Origin: Mya arenaria | Taxonomy: Eukaryota; Mollusca; Bivalvia; Myida; Myidae | NCBI RefSeq assembly: GCF_026914265.1 | Contig: NC_069124.1 | Location: 73,718,765-73,782,764, forward strand | DNA: 64,000 bases | Direction: 5' to 3' | In this document: in pieces, positions 11,501 through 24,600 of the stretch | How the letters are laid out: the number at the start of each line of letters is the position of its first letter | How positions within the stretch are numbered: the stretch's first letter is position 1 | Translations under genes and position numbers: made by a program | The notes under the pieces: model-generated | Told to the model about the DNA's origin: nothing | Database searches by the model: none | What the model saw: the letters and a program-made list of their open reading frames with translations, nothing else

Positions 11501-13101
11501 GTAGATTTCTTTAAGTGAACCGGGTCATAATGATGTGGGTTTATCTAAGTATAAGCATTACTTATGATTAGAGTAAATAAAAAATCTATTTTAACAAAAT
11601 TGAAATCAAATAGAAAACACAGTCAGATATTTTATGAATACTGGCTGTGGGGCTTTATAACAGAAGCATCTTAAGATAAAATTGTACCTTTACTTGTAAA
11701 AAAATTTCTGAATGGGTTTACTCTACTAATTGAATGTGTTATGCTCAATATATTTTGTAATTATACTATGGAAACTTCAGTTATTAATAATGAAAACACC
11801 ATTTAAATAAAAAATATTAGATTTTCATGAAATATATGAGTTCAAATTTTGACTTCAGGTAAAATATTTTTTAAAAAGCATTGTATTACAGCCCTAGATG
11901 TTTGTATTTGTGCTATTTTGGCTTTAATTGAAACAAGCCATCTTGTGATCTATGCTTGTTTACAAACTAAAAATAACATTTGAAATTGTGAATTTTTTTT
12001 ATCAAAATGGATGTTTAAATCACATGTTGTATTTCAGGGTTTGGACACAGACCACCTGATCATTGAACACATTATGGTGAATGCTGCCCCTAAGATGAGG
12101 AGGAGAACATACAGAGCCCACGGCAGAATTAACCGTATGTAAACTGTACTTCTCTCTGGGGATTGGGCTTGCTTGATATACTAGTGGAACAAAGAGACTA
12201 AACAATATAAGATTGCCTAAATAATAAAGTTGTTCAATGATTACATTTTGTTTACCTCATTTTGTAGACACATAATAAATAAGTGTGGTAAAGAACTGTA
12301 CTCTCTCCAAGCATGTGGCAATTTTTTAGAATTAAGTCCTGTAAAAGTTATTTATGGGATAACTTTGAATTATATATATATTTGAATTCAGGCACAATAT
12401 CTGTATTCCACTGGTAAACATTAAAGATACTATGTTGCCTTATGCAGGAAACAATTTATAACACAGTCTTAGTTCTTCTGAATCTGATAACTTATGCACT
12501 GGAGTTCTTGCATAACAGTGATGATATCAATTATAGAAGACCAGAATCCATAAAATATTATGATTGTCTGCTTTTCAATTTGTTTTTTTCATTTTCAACT
12601 GTTAGCTAAGAGAAGCCAATCCACCCATGATTTGTCATGAATTAACACACTTCTTCTGCCAAATCTTTTGAGTCTAACAAGGTCGCAATAAAATCTCATG
12701 ATTACCTTCGAAACTGGAACAGGAAGAGTATATAAACAGTTAATTAGCATTTTAGATACTGCTACAGAGTTTATTTTAAGCACCGTTAAATGTGATAATA
12801 AAAAGCTGAAATGTGTGATTGGTGAGAATCATCAGTTCCCAAAAAATGAAATAAAATCGGTAAGTTTCTTATATTTGAATACTTTTCTAAAAAAGGCTTC
12901 TACCTTTGTCTGCTTTGATGATTGGTAAGATATCTCCCCTTTTCCTCTGCAGCATACATGAGCAGCCCATGCCACGTAGAGGTGATCCTTGCCGAGAGAG
13001 AACAGGCTGTTCCTAAGCCAGTCGGTGGCGAGGATGAGCCAGTGAAGAAAAAGGTCTCACAGAAAAAGTTGAAAAAACAAAAGTTGATGATGAGGGATTA
13101 G
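8554..13101 (+). CDS. RPL17: Ribosomal protein L17 (uL22), six coding exons
   Basis: This is a structural protein of the 60S subunit; uL22 lines the nascent-peptide exit tunnel. Coding exons are 8554-8593, 9044-9084, 9365-9499, 9910-10008, 12038-12134 and 12953-13101. All have GT donors and AG acceptors and join in phase to 561 nt, 186 residues plus TAG, close to the 184 residues of vertebrate L17. The protein starts [20 protein letters not shown]. Conserved stretches include [69 protein letters not shown] and [19 protein letters not shown]. The C-terminus is the usual lysine-rich tail. The acceptor in front of exon 2 places the ATG near the exon start, and a TOP first exon lies upstream. The gene appears intact and functional. 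Intron 5 is the largest (about 2.0 kb). Confidence 0.97.
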
Positions 13102-13124
13102 ACATTGCTTGTACTGTTCAGCTA

Positions 13125-13130
13125 AATAAA
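13125..13130 (+). promoter_or_regulatory. Poly(A) signal of RPL17
   Basis: AATAAA lies 24 bases after the TAG. The 3' UTR is therefore only about 45 nt, typical of ribosomal protein genes. Confidence 0.85.
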
Positions 13131-13149
13131 GAGAAAAATGCCGATAAAT

Positions 13150-15446
13150 GTTCTTGTCAATGGTTTAATTCTTTCTGTTTTATATTTGAGAAAGTTTTAA
13201 GTGCTCCAAACATCATTTTCTTGAATGCTTCCTGTATATTTTAACTGTGATGATTTTAAAAGTTCACGACGTCTTTGTTATATGGTCAATGGCAATGGGG
13301 TCAAAATTGCATGTTCATGCTGTACATTTGATCTTTAGTTTGCCAACCAATTCAAATAACTGGTCTAGCATGACAAGGTCACAGCAGTTGGATTTTAGAA
13401 CTGCTTGGCTGGGCTAATGCAGTGGGGTGCAGTCTGTACTTGTACTTGATCAATATGGGGCTGAGGTGAACAGGGTGATTAGTTAAACTGATACAGTATG
13501 CTTCCTTATCGCTGATGCTTATTGATCTTGTAGGCAGAAATGATTATAAAAATCAGGCAAATTGGACCATGAAGCATGTCGAGTTCAGCTGAAGTGGATA
13601 AATTGTTTTCAGAGGGTTTTTCTTCACAAATGTATTATAAATTTATGATAGTTAATTCAAATTGAAGGATTTTAGTCAATCTCTTGTACAAAATGAAAGA
13701 TGTGCATTAAAAAATCAACTGGAAAAAGAATTTGCTAAATGCAAGTTCTATTGCAAAAAAGGGGTTGCCACAAGGTACCTTGGGTACAGAAATATAAAGA
13801 ATTTAACAATAATTTCTCAGTAGCATATACAGTTTATACACCATCTAAAATTTTCAGCTTTTCATATAACTGGAAAGTATTTTGTAAACCAATAATCCTA
13901 AAACTTGCTGAGAAGTAACTTGGACAAGAAATGGTGCAGTATAAGTGTTTAGTATTGAGGAGTGAAGGGCCATAACTATGAAATATAAATAACTGTCTGT
14001 GGCTGTAGTAGAACAATCTGAACAAGTGAAAGAAAATCATTGAAAAACTACATGGTTTGGGGAAAAAAGTTGCCTTTCTACATGCTTGATTTATTCTGTT
14101 CCATTTCATTTGACTCTTCGAGATAAGGAGCAGACTGTAGGTATTTTGGTGAAGAGGTGGACATTTTACCCAGTTTTGGGTCAAGGAGATGGAGCTTTAA
14201 TACATGAAATTTATGGCTTGAACCTTTGAACTTGGCCTTGAGCAAGTGTGCCTGGAATGTGGGGTCTGCACTTTGTGTTTATGTGGTTCATATTTTACCA
14301 GATTCATGAAAATCCTTACAAGAGGTTTAGAAGATCAGGAGCGACACATAAGTCGGACAAACATACATGCTGACATAAAAGTGTGACGGATGGTCATCAA
14401 CACAAAAAACAATAAAAAAAGAAATAAACCCTCCCCTGTATAGCATTGGGGAGAGACATAATGATGACCTGAATATTCTAACAAAGTGCATCTCTTGCTT
14501 TAGATGAAATTTCCCATAAAATTTGGTTGAATAAATCCAAATTACACTGGAATGGTGAAGTGAAAAGTGTCAAGTAGTGATTACATATTGCTGCATACTT
14601 TGTCAGTGTCAACCCTTAGATATTTGTAAATCTTTTAAGTTTAATTTAGCAATATGGAAACATACACCTATAATTGCATCCGTCAGTGTTTGCGTCATTT
14701 CATCGTCATTATGGGATACAATTGAAAGATATAAAATGAAGCCATACCAAATTGATACTATGTTTAGAATCATATTCAGGTCTTAATTGAAAAAAAGACA
14801 CAAGAAATTTCCTGAAAATGTGGCAGAAAAGAAGCTACATACTTGCAGGTTCATAAATTTCTAAAACAAACAATTTTTACTGGCTAGTGAAGTACTGGTA
14901 CTTCTTTTGTTCATATTTTATATGCAAGCATTTTAAATGCATTTTTCTTAATATTGATTCTTGAAAACTTGTCTTTTGGATTTGAATGGCCCATTACCTA
15001 CCAGCCAGATTACCCAAAATGCTAAATATAGAATCATTTTGGCATGGCCTAACTTTAATCAAATGTAATAGGTGGTTGTGTTAAACACAACTCTCAATTG
15101 GCATGTCAAAAGCACAGCGATCAAGATCACCAATAAATCCCCACAACCAAATTTGAAAATTTCTGGACTTTATCAAGGGAAAATGACATATCACACATCT
15201 TAGACATTTTAAGGCATAATGTTTTTTGTGAGATCAAAATAATTGGATAACAATGCATTCCACCATATTTGTTTAACACTTTAAGTTGAAACATGTAGGT
15301 GATTTCATGATGAACTTGATGATGAGCACTAGACCATGCTTTTTGCAGTTCTGAATAATAATGGCAACTTCAGGCAATTGCTGCCCACCGTCTGGTAACC
15401 ATACAACACAGTTTCCTTTTCTGATCATTTTATTGCTTAAATAGAT

Positions 15447-15496
<50 letters not shown>

Positions 15497-15600
15497 GTAA
15501 CTTTTATATCACATCAAAAATATTTTCTCAACTTGTTCACTAGAAAGAAAAAAGATTAAAAATAATAATAAAAGATGAATGTTTAGTGTGTTATTTTTAA
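13150..15600. other. Intergenic region between convergent RPL17 and the coiled-coil gene
   Basis: No exon was recognised on either strand. Around 14210-14470 the sequence has the feel of a decayed dispersed repeat (CCTTTGAACTTGGCCTTGAG; then CCCCTGTATAGCATTGGGG, a possible hairpin tail). The 116-codon minus-strand frame at 13834-14184 has no recognisable domain. An AT microsatellite lies at 15441-15490. Confidence 0.5.
15441..15490. repeat. (AT)n microsatellite
   Basis: About 21 uninterrupted AT dinucleotides follow ATAGATAGATA. Confidence 0.98.
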
Positions 15601-15613
15601 AATAAATGCATAG

Positions 15614-15619
15614 TTTATT
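15614..15619 (-). promoter_or_regulatory. Likely poly(A) signal of the coiled-coil gene
   Basis: AATAAA on the minus strand, about 55 bases beyond the stop codon at 15674. The cleavage site would be near 15600. Confidence 0.6.
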
Positions 15620-15673
15620 CCAGGTAATCTCCAATATATACCAGACTGTAATTTAGGCTTAATAATTACAACA

Positions 15674-18600
15674 TCATCTGAAGGCAGGTTTTGATCTAAA
15701 TTTAGCTTCTGGTTTTGTGCCTTTTCTTATAGCAGTTTCATCTTTGGACCTAGACCTATCACTCTTTACATGATGCTCAGTGTTAGTTTGATCCAAGCTG
15801 GTGTCAGAGTTAGTCATGGTATTCTCAGCAGATCCAAGTCTTGTCTGGCTGCCTGACCTTCGCAACTTCAGTGTTCTGTTGGGAACAAATGTGTTGGGAA
15901 CATAGTTCAGTTTCTTCTTAATTTTAGACTTAGAAGCAGCACTATCTGTGGGTTCGTTGTCAAGACTTGGCAGTTTCCTGCCTTCCAGTCTATTTGGATG
16001 AGGTAGATTAACATTCACATCTGGAATTGTGTTTTGATGATAAGCTAACAATTCTGCATCAGAGAGTTTACCCGTATCAGATTCCTGATCATTTACACTC
16101 AATTCACTCAAATCCCTTTCCAAATGATGATCAAGTACATTAACCCATTCTTTTTTATGCAAAGGTTTTCCTTGTTTCTTTAATTTACTATCTGCTTTGT
16201 CTTTGACCTGTTCTTGGCCCTTGTTTGAATCTCCAGGTAGATATATTTCAACACTAAGATCTCTTTGTTTAGCAGAACTATTCATTTCAGACGTCCATTT
16301 GTTGTCACTCTGTTCAGATTGTCCATAATCTGATGACATCACACCATCTGTGTTCTCATGTTCTGATGACATCATCGATATCTGTTGTAGTCTGGCCTCC
16401 TGCTGCTCGAGTATCTCCCTGAGGTTGGTGTCCAGTCTATCTTGCTCCTGTCTCACATGGTCTACTTTCTCTGCCTCACGGTCACGTTTGCATTGCTGCT
16501 CGTGCATGATTTTCTCAAGGACACGAAAAAACTCATCTCCATATTGCGATAACATCTTTGAACCTGTGAAAGAAATAAAATATGATAATTGTGTTAATAA
16601 AACAATGAAAACAATTGGGAAAAGTCCACTGGTGTCAATTTTTACGAAGACTTTGTTTAAGGCGACATGGATCAAGGTCAAACAAACACCAAAAACAAGA
16701 TATACATAACATCAAGAGGCAACAAACACCAAAAACAAAATATACATAACGCCACAAGACAACAAACACCCAAAATAAGGGACACAAAATGCCACAAGAC
16801 AACAAACAAAAAATCTATCTAAATATTGTCATTACTATCCGCGTCATGTTAATGTATATTTTGATGCATAAATGTTAAACCATATTGGTTATGTGAGAAC
16901 AATCCTGTTTATTTTGGATCATCCCTCGTAGTTATGTGATTGTGTTCAACACAAACTTGTTGTACATAATATGTTCACTTTGATACCAACATTTGTATGA
17001 GAAGTGTGAAATCCGCTCTTATTTTTTTATCAAATATACCAACCTTCAGACTCCTCCTCTTTGACAGACAGGGTTTCAATAACATCAGATAGCTGAAACA
17101 TTCAACACCAATGTTTAACATAACCACATGACAGGGTTTCAATAACATCAGATAGCTGGAACATATAACACAAATGTTTAACATCACAGTATGACTGAGG
17201 TCCAATAACATTAGCTAGCTGGAACATTTAACACAAATGTTTAACATCACAGTATGACTGGGTTCCAATAACATCAGATAGCTGGAACATATAACACAAA
17301 TGTTTAACATCACAGTATGACTGGGTTCCAATAACATTAGATAGCTGGAACATATAACACAAATGTTTAACATTACAGTATGACTGGGTTCCAATAACAT
17401 TAGATAGCTGGAACATATAACACAAATGTTTAACATTACAGTATGACTGGGTTCCAATAACATTAGATAGCTGGAACATATAACACAAATGTTTAACATC
17501 ACAGTATGACTGGGTTCCAATAACATTAGATAGCTGAAAAGATAGCTGAAACATATAACACAAATGTTTAACATCACAGTATGACTGGGTTCCAATAACA
17601 TTAGATAGCTGGAACGTATAACACAAATGTTTAACATCACAGTATGATGACTGGGTTCCAATAACATTAGATAGCTGGAACATTTAACACAAATGTTTAA
17701 CATCACAGTATGACTGGGTTCCAATAACATTTGATAGCTGGAACATATAACACAAATGTTTAACATCACAGTATGACTGGGTTCCAATAACATCAGATAG
17801 CTGGAACATTTAACACAAATGTTTAACATCACAGTATGACTGGGTTCCAATAACATTAGATAGCTGGAACATTTAACACAAATGTTTAACATCACAGTAT
17901 GACTGGGTTCCAATAACATTAGATAGCTGGAACATTTAACACAAATGTTTAACATTACAGTATGACTGGGTTCCAATAACATTTGATAGCTGGAACATAT
18001 AACACAAATGTTTAACATCACAGTATGACTGGGTTCCAATAACATTTGATAGCTGGAACATATAACACAAATGTTTAACATCACAGTATGACTGGGTTCC
18101 AATAACATTAGATAGCTGGAACATATAACACAAATGTTTAACATCACAGTATGACTGGGTTCCAATAACATCAGATAGCTGGAACATTTAACACAAATGT
18201 TTAACATCACAGTATGACTGGGTTCCAATAACATTAGATAGCTAGAACATTTAACACAAATGTTTAACATTACAGTATGACTGGGTTCCAATAACATTAG
18301 CTAGCTGGAACATATAACACAAATGTTTAACATTACAGTATGACTGGGTTCCAATAACATCAGATAGCTGGAACATATAACACAAATGTTTAACATCACA
18401 GTATGACTGGGTTCCAATAACATTAGATAGCTGGAACATATAACACAAATGTTTAACATTACAGTATGACTGGGTTCCAATAACATTAGAAAGCTGGAAC
18501 ATTTAACACAAATGTTTAACATTACAGTATGACTGGGTTCCAATAACATTAGATAGCTGGAACATATAACACAAATGTTTAACATCACAGTATGACTGGG

Positions 18601-21600
18601 TTCCAATAACATTAGATAGCTGGAACATTTAACACAAATGTTTAACATTACAGTATGATGACTGGGTTCCAATAACATTAGAAAGCTGGAACATTTAACA
18701 CAAATGTTTAACATTACAGTATGACTGGGTTCCAATAACATTAGATAGCTAGAACATATAACACAAATGTTTAACATCACAGTATGACTGGGTTCCAATA
18801 ACATTAGATAGCTGGAACATATAACACAAATGTTTAACATCACAGTATGACTGGGTTCCAATAACATTAGATAGCTGGAACATATAACACAAATGTTTAA
18901 CATCACAGTATGACTGGGTTCCAATAACATTAGATAGCTGGAACATTTAACACAAATGTTTAACATTACAGTATGATGACTGGGTTCCAATAACATTAGA
19001 TAGCTGGAACATATAACACAAATGTTTAACATTACAGTATGACTGGGTTCCAATAACATTAGATAGCTGGAACAATTAACACAAATGTTTAACATCACAG
19101 TATGACTGGGTTCCAATAACATCAGATAGCTGGAACATTTAACACAAATGTTTAACATCACAGTATGACTGGGTTCCAATAACATTAGATAGCTGGAACA
19201 TATAACACAAATGTTTAACATCACAGTATGACTGGGTTCCAATAACATTAGATAGCTGGAACATTTAACACAAATGTTTAACATTACAGTATGACTGGGT
19301 TCCAATAACATTAGATAGCTGGAACATATAACACAAATGTTTAACATTACAGTATGATGACTGGGTTCCAATAACATTAGATAGCTGGAACATATAACAC
19401 AAATGTTTAACATCACAGTATGACTGGGTTCCAATAACATTAGATAGCTGGAACATATAACACAAATGTTTAACATTACAGTATGACTGGGTTCCAATAA
19501 CATTAGATAGCTGGAACATATAACACAAATGTTTAACATCACAGTATGACTGGGTTCCAATAACATCAGATACCGTAGCTGGAACATATAACACAAATGT
19601 TTAACATCACAGTATGACTGGGTTCCAATAACATTAGATAGCTGAAACATATAACACAAATGTTTAACATCACAGTATGACTGGGTTCCAATAACATTAG
19701 ATAGCTGGAACATTTAACACAAATGTTTAACATTACAGTATGACTGGGTTCCAATAACATTAGATAGCTGGAACATATAACACAAATGTTTAACATCACA
19801 GTATGATGACTGGGTTCCAATAACATTAGATAGCTGGAACATTTAACACAAATGTTTAACATTACAGTATGACTGGGTTCCAATAACATTAGATAGCTGG
19901 AACATATAACACAAATGTTTAACATCACAGTATGACTGGGTTCCAATAACATTAGATAGCTGGAACATTTAACACAAATGTTTAACATCACAGTATGACT
20001 GGGGTCCAATAACATTAGATAGCTGAAACATTCAACACCAATGTTTAACATAACAGCATGACTGGATTTTAATAACATCAAAAAGCTAAATCATTCTACA
20101 TTTTATATAACACTGGATAGCTGATTCATTTAAGACAAATTCTTTTTTTCCTGCGAATATTAAAATGATGTTTCAAGAGTCAATACGAAACAATATTGCT
20201 GGTTATATTAAATTTAGTCTCCCAGTAATACTATTTAAATAATAAATAAAATTCCAATAATAAATATACCAGAGTACATAGTGCATATACATGTACGAGA
20301 AATATAAGTGGAAAGCATCTTCATCATTAGAATAATATATTACTTTTTTCGCCAATTCCTGTTTCTTGTACCATTTTTGTTCACTTATCTTTAATGTGTA
20401 TCATTTTTGTTCTCTTTATCTTATACCTGGGGTACTTTATCCCTGAATGTCTTCATGAAACATCGGAGCGCCTCCTCTGATGCTGACTGGCTCAGGTCCA
20501 CAAAGGCCTCTAAAACATCTATAAAAGGGAGACAAACATTCAATTACTATTTTAATATGAGCAAATTCATAAAAGCAGTAAGAGTCAAAACATGTTTACT
20601 TTAAATCAACAACACTGGAACATAAAGCTTTATCCTCATTATAAGCCATAACTTTTGTTACAAACATTTATTTAAAATAATATTGACTTAGATATATTGC
20701 AGACCTACCCTTAAGAGGTTTCACAATGACTTCATTGCTCATGGCTTCAAACCCACTGTATGCTTCCCTGTAATGGAAGAGAGAAGGTACACAAAAGCAC
20801 CATAAACAAAATGCTAATGCTCATCCATTTTCTCAGTTGACTTGGCAAGTATTAAATCAAAGGATTCATTGTAAATTTCTGGGTTATCGATTGGCCAAAA
20901 CTGGGCGGTCAGAGACAGGCGGGTTTGGTTATCATTAACAAATGCCTTTAAATATTGTATTTTTCAGGTTTTTAACCAATGTGTCTAGCATGGGCTACTA
21001 ATAATTCCGCTGCAAGATATGGTTTTGGGCCTTCAGACATTTATTTCCATATCTTGTGTGACAGTTTCATTTGATTTTTTTAATAACAGGATCTTTCAGA
21101 AAGAAATGCTGGACATTTCATAAAAATATATTAAAATGATGAAAGCTAGGTGTTAACATGCAACCATGACTGCTCAACTTGATGTCACAACAAGAGCTGT
21201 CACAGATACAGCGCGCTCGACTATTCCGCCGCTTTTCAGTGTAAGGATTGAAAAGTTTTGGCGAAACATGCATGGATCACTGTTAGATTAGATTTTAATG
21301 CAATATATGATGTGTGGAGATATTAACATAAATGTGTTACATGCAAAATTTTAACCAGAATTCTTAGGTGTAATAATAAAGGGCCATTATTTGCAAAACA
21401 CAGTTATCTAACTTGATTATTCAATTAGGTTGGGTGGTTGAATACCATTGTATAAAGTCTAATGCAATACATCAAGTAGTTGCTGAGATATTATCCTATG
21501 TGTGCTAACATGCAAGACCTTAACCAGAATTTCTAAGTCGCATAATAAAGGGGCAAAAATGATATAATATGAAAGATAAAGAGTTATCTTACTTGATTAA

Positions 21601-24600
21601 ATAAGAAGGTTAAATGGTTGGGAGCCTGTGTGTCAAGTTTCAATGCAATACATGATGTATTTGCTGAAGCATTGACTTAAAAGTGGTTACATGCAAAACC
21701 TTAACCAGAATTTCTATGTAGAATAAAAAAGGGGCCATTATTTGAATTTAATGCAAACTAGAGTTATCTTACTTGGTTAATTAAGTAGATTGGATGGTTG
21801 AGTACCATTTTATAAAGTCTCAATGGAATTCATCCAGTAGTTGCTGAGATATTAACCTATGTGTGCTTACATGTAAAACCTTAACCAGAATTTCTGAGTC
21901 AAATAATAAAGGGCAATCATTTGCATTAAATGCAAACTAGAATTATCTAACTTGGTAAATTAAGTAGGTTGGATGGTTGAGTAACATTTTTTCAAGTTTC
22001 AATGCAATACCTCAAGCAGTTGCTGAGATATTAACCTATGTGTGCTTGCACGCAAAACCTTAACCAGAATTTCTAAGTCCAATAATAAAGGCCTATTTTT
22101 TGCATTAAATGCAAACTAGAGTTATCAAACTTGGTTAATTCAGTAGGTTGGATGGTTGAGTACCATTGTATCAAGTCTCAATGCAATACCTCAAGTAGTT
22201 GCTGAGATATTAACCTATGTGTGCTTGCACGCAAAACCTTAACCAGAATTTCTAAGTCCAATAATAAAAGCCTATTATTGGCATTAAATGCAAAGTAGAG
22301 TTATCAAACTTGGTTAATTAAGTAGGTTGGATGGTTGAGTACCATTGTATAAAGTCTCAATGCAATACCTCAAGTAGTTGCTGAGATATTAAGTAGTATA
22401 GCTCTCCTTATTCTTCGAATAGTCAAGCTAAAAATGATGTCATAGAGAAATAACTGACCTTAAAGTTAAGTTTTTATTGTAACATGTAATCCTTAAAAAA
22501 CATAAATGTAGAAAAGTTTGACAATTCATACTAAAAAGTTTTGAATAAACAAGAAGATTGAGAAAGATGTTATGAGTTTTGTCCAAAATAAACAGTTTTG
22601 CAAAAAATTGTCGCTATGGAAACATGATAAAGAAATTTTATAAAAATATGATGCGATATTTTGATTTCTTTCAAAGAAAAAAGCTATAATACAACAAACA
22701 AGAGCCGTCGTAAAACAGCGCGCTCGACTACGCCGCTTTGACTTAGAATACAATAACGATGTAATAATACCAAGTTTGGTCTATTTATGTCAAACCTAAC
22801 TAAAATTATTTGATACATATTAAGGTGACTTTGATGCTGCCCTCCCACCAGCCCGCCCAAACAATGACGCAAGTCATTCAAATAACTTGATTTCCCATTA
22901 TGAAAATGTGGTTAAGAATATACAAATATGCCTTTCAAAGGGGGGGGCTTTCAAAGGAAATAAAAAAATAAATAAAAAAAAAAATAATAATAATAATAAT
23001 AATAATAATAATTCAAGGGCCATAACTTCTATTTAGGCTTAAAACGGAGTTATGTTTCTTGTTGTTAGATGGTCGTAAATAATTTTGAATTTTATTAAGT
23101 GCATTTAATGAACGGTATAGAGGGTTTTTTTATCAAAATCCCAAATTGCCCGTAACTTTTACTTGCCTAAAACTTTAACCTTAGTCAATCAGGGGCCATA
23201 ACTTGTATTAAGGATATGGAGTTATGTAACCTCATTGGGTGATGGTCCTGAACAATTGTGTGAAGTATGACAATACTCAATTGAAAGAAGGGTATAGAAG
23301 TTATTAAACAATATCCCAACCTGCCCTAAAACTTTAACCTAAGTTCCATAGTCAATCAGGGGCCATAATTTGTATAAAAGATAATATGGAGTTATCTAAC
23401 CTCATTGTGGGATGGTCCTGAACAACTGTGTGAAGTATTAAGTCAATTGAACAAAGGATATAGAAGTTATTAATAAATATTCCAACTTGCCCTAAAACTT
23501 TAACCCAAGTACCATAGTCAATCAGGGGCCATAATCTGTGTAAAGAATAATATGGAGTTATCTAACCTCATCATGTGATGGCCCTGAACAACTGCGTGAA
23601 GTATTAAGTCAATTGAATGTAGGGTATTGGACTTATAAGTGAAAATCCCAACTTGCCCTAAAACTTTAACCGGACGCCGACGCTGGGGCGAGTAGTATAG
23701 CCCACCTATTCTTTGAATAGTCAAGCTAAAAATCATAAATATGGTCAAAGACCCAGAATCACACCTTGGGGCTAAATTAATCTAGCTCTGGTATTTACCT
23801 GATGGCCTGAAAGAGAGACTCAGTGTACTTGAGCTGAAGATTGTAGACTTTCTTGTGGTACTTCACCTCTCCTTTCAGGGCCTGCAACTGAATGTGACAT
23901 TAATTGTTTTATGATCACATAGTTTCTCATAGATATTTTGACAGACAACAAGTACCTGTAGCAGAATATCAATTTATAAGACCTATTTTAAACACTCAAA
24001 GAAAGGGCCAGGTACATGTATAGATGTCAACTATTATCAAAAGGGCCCTTGGTTCATGGTTTCCAAAACTGAACACCTGTTCTGATATCTACCTAGGAAT
24101 TGGACTCTAGAGATGATTTATATCAGCATTCAGCAGTGGTCACAATCAAGCTAAATACATTAGTTTATACTAATAACTCTGACAGACAAAATCCATTTTA
24201 TGTTCTGCCAAAAAAATAATCTTCTCCATTTGATGCAAAAGACAAACACACTGTTGAATTATTACTAGTTGAACACCGCTATTCCGAACACCGTTTATCT
24301 GAAATTATCGCTATTTCAAAATTATTTTCGAACTTGATGGTGTCAAAGTTTTTTCACACCATACTGCGAATGCACTCGGGCATCAGATTGAGGTGACAAT
24401 GGAGCACAATTAGCACTTGTTAAAGAATGACATTGAGCACGTGTATGTTACAAACATTGATGTCAGAAAATGAGCGATTCATTTTGGTGATGTAGTGTGT
24501 ATATAATTGCTGTTTAACACAATCTAAATATCATTCAAAAATGTCTATCTCATCTGATTCGATCGCCGCATTGCTCATTCGACCCGCTACCAAACAATCT

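Noticed and set aside
8594..12952. C/D-box snoRNAs in RPL17 introns, as in vertebrate RPL17
   Set aside because: TGATGA-like C boxes occur (near 8952, 10328 and 12519), but none has a CTGA D box at suitable distance with flanking terminal pairing.
13834..14184. 116-codon minus-strand frame between the convergent genes
   Set aside because: No recognisable motif, splice context or conserved feature; composition matches the surrounding AT-rich DNA.
17215..19713. Open frames of 360, 470 and 171 codons on the minus strand (repeats of MLLEPSHTVMLNICVICSSYL-type units)
   Set aside because: They follow from a 63-bp period without stops in one frame. That frame is not the phase of the adjacent exon, and the array is intronic.
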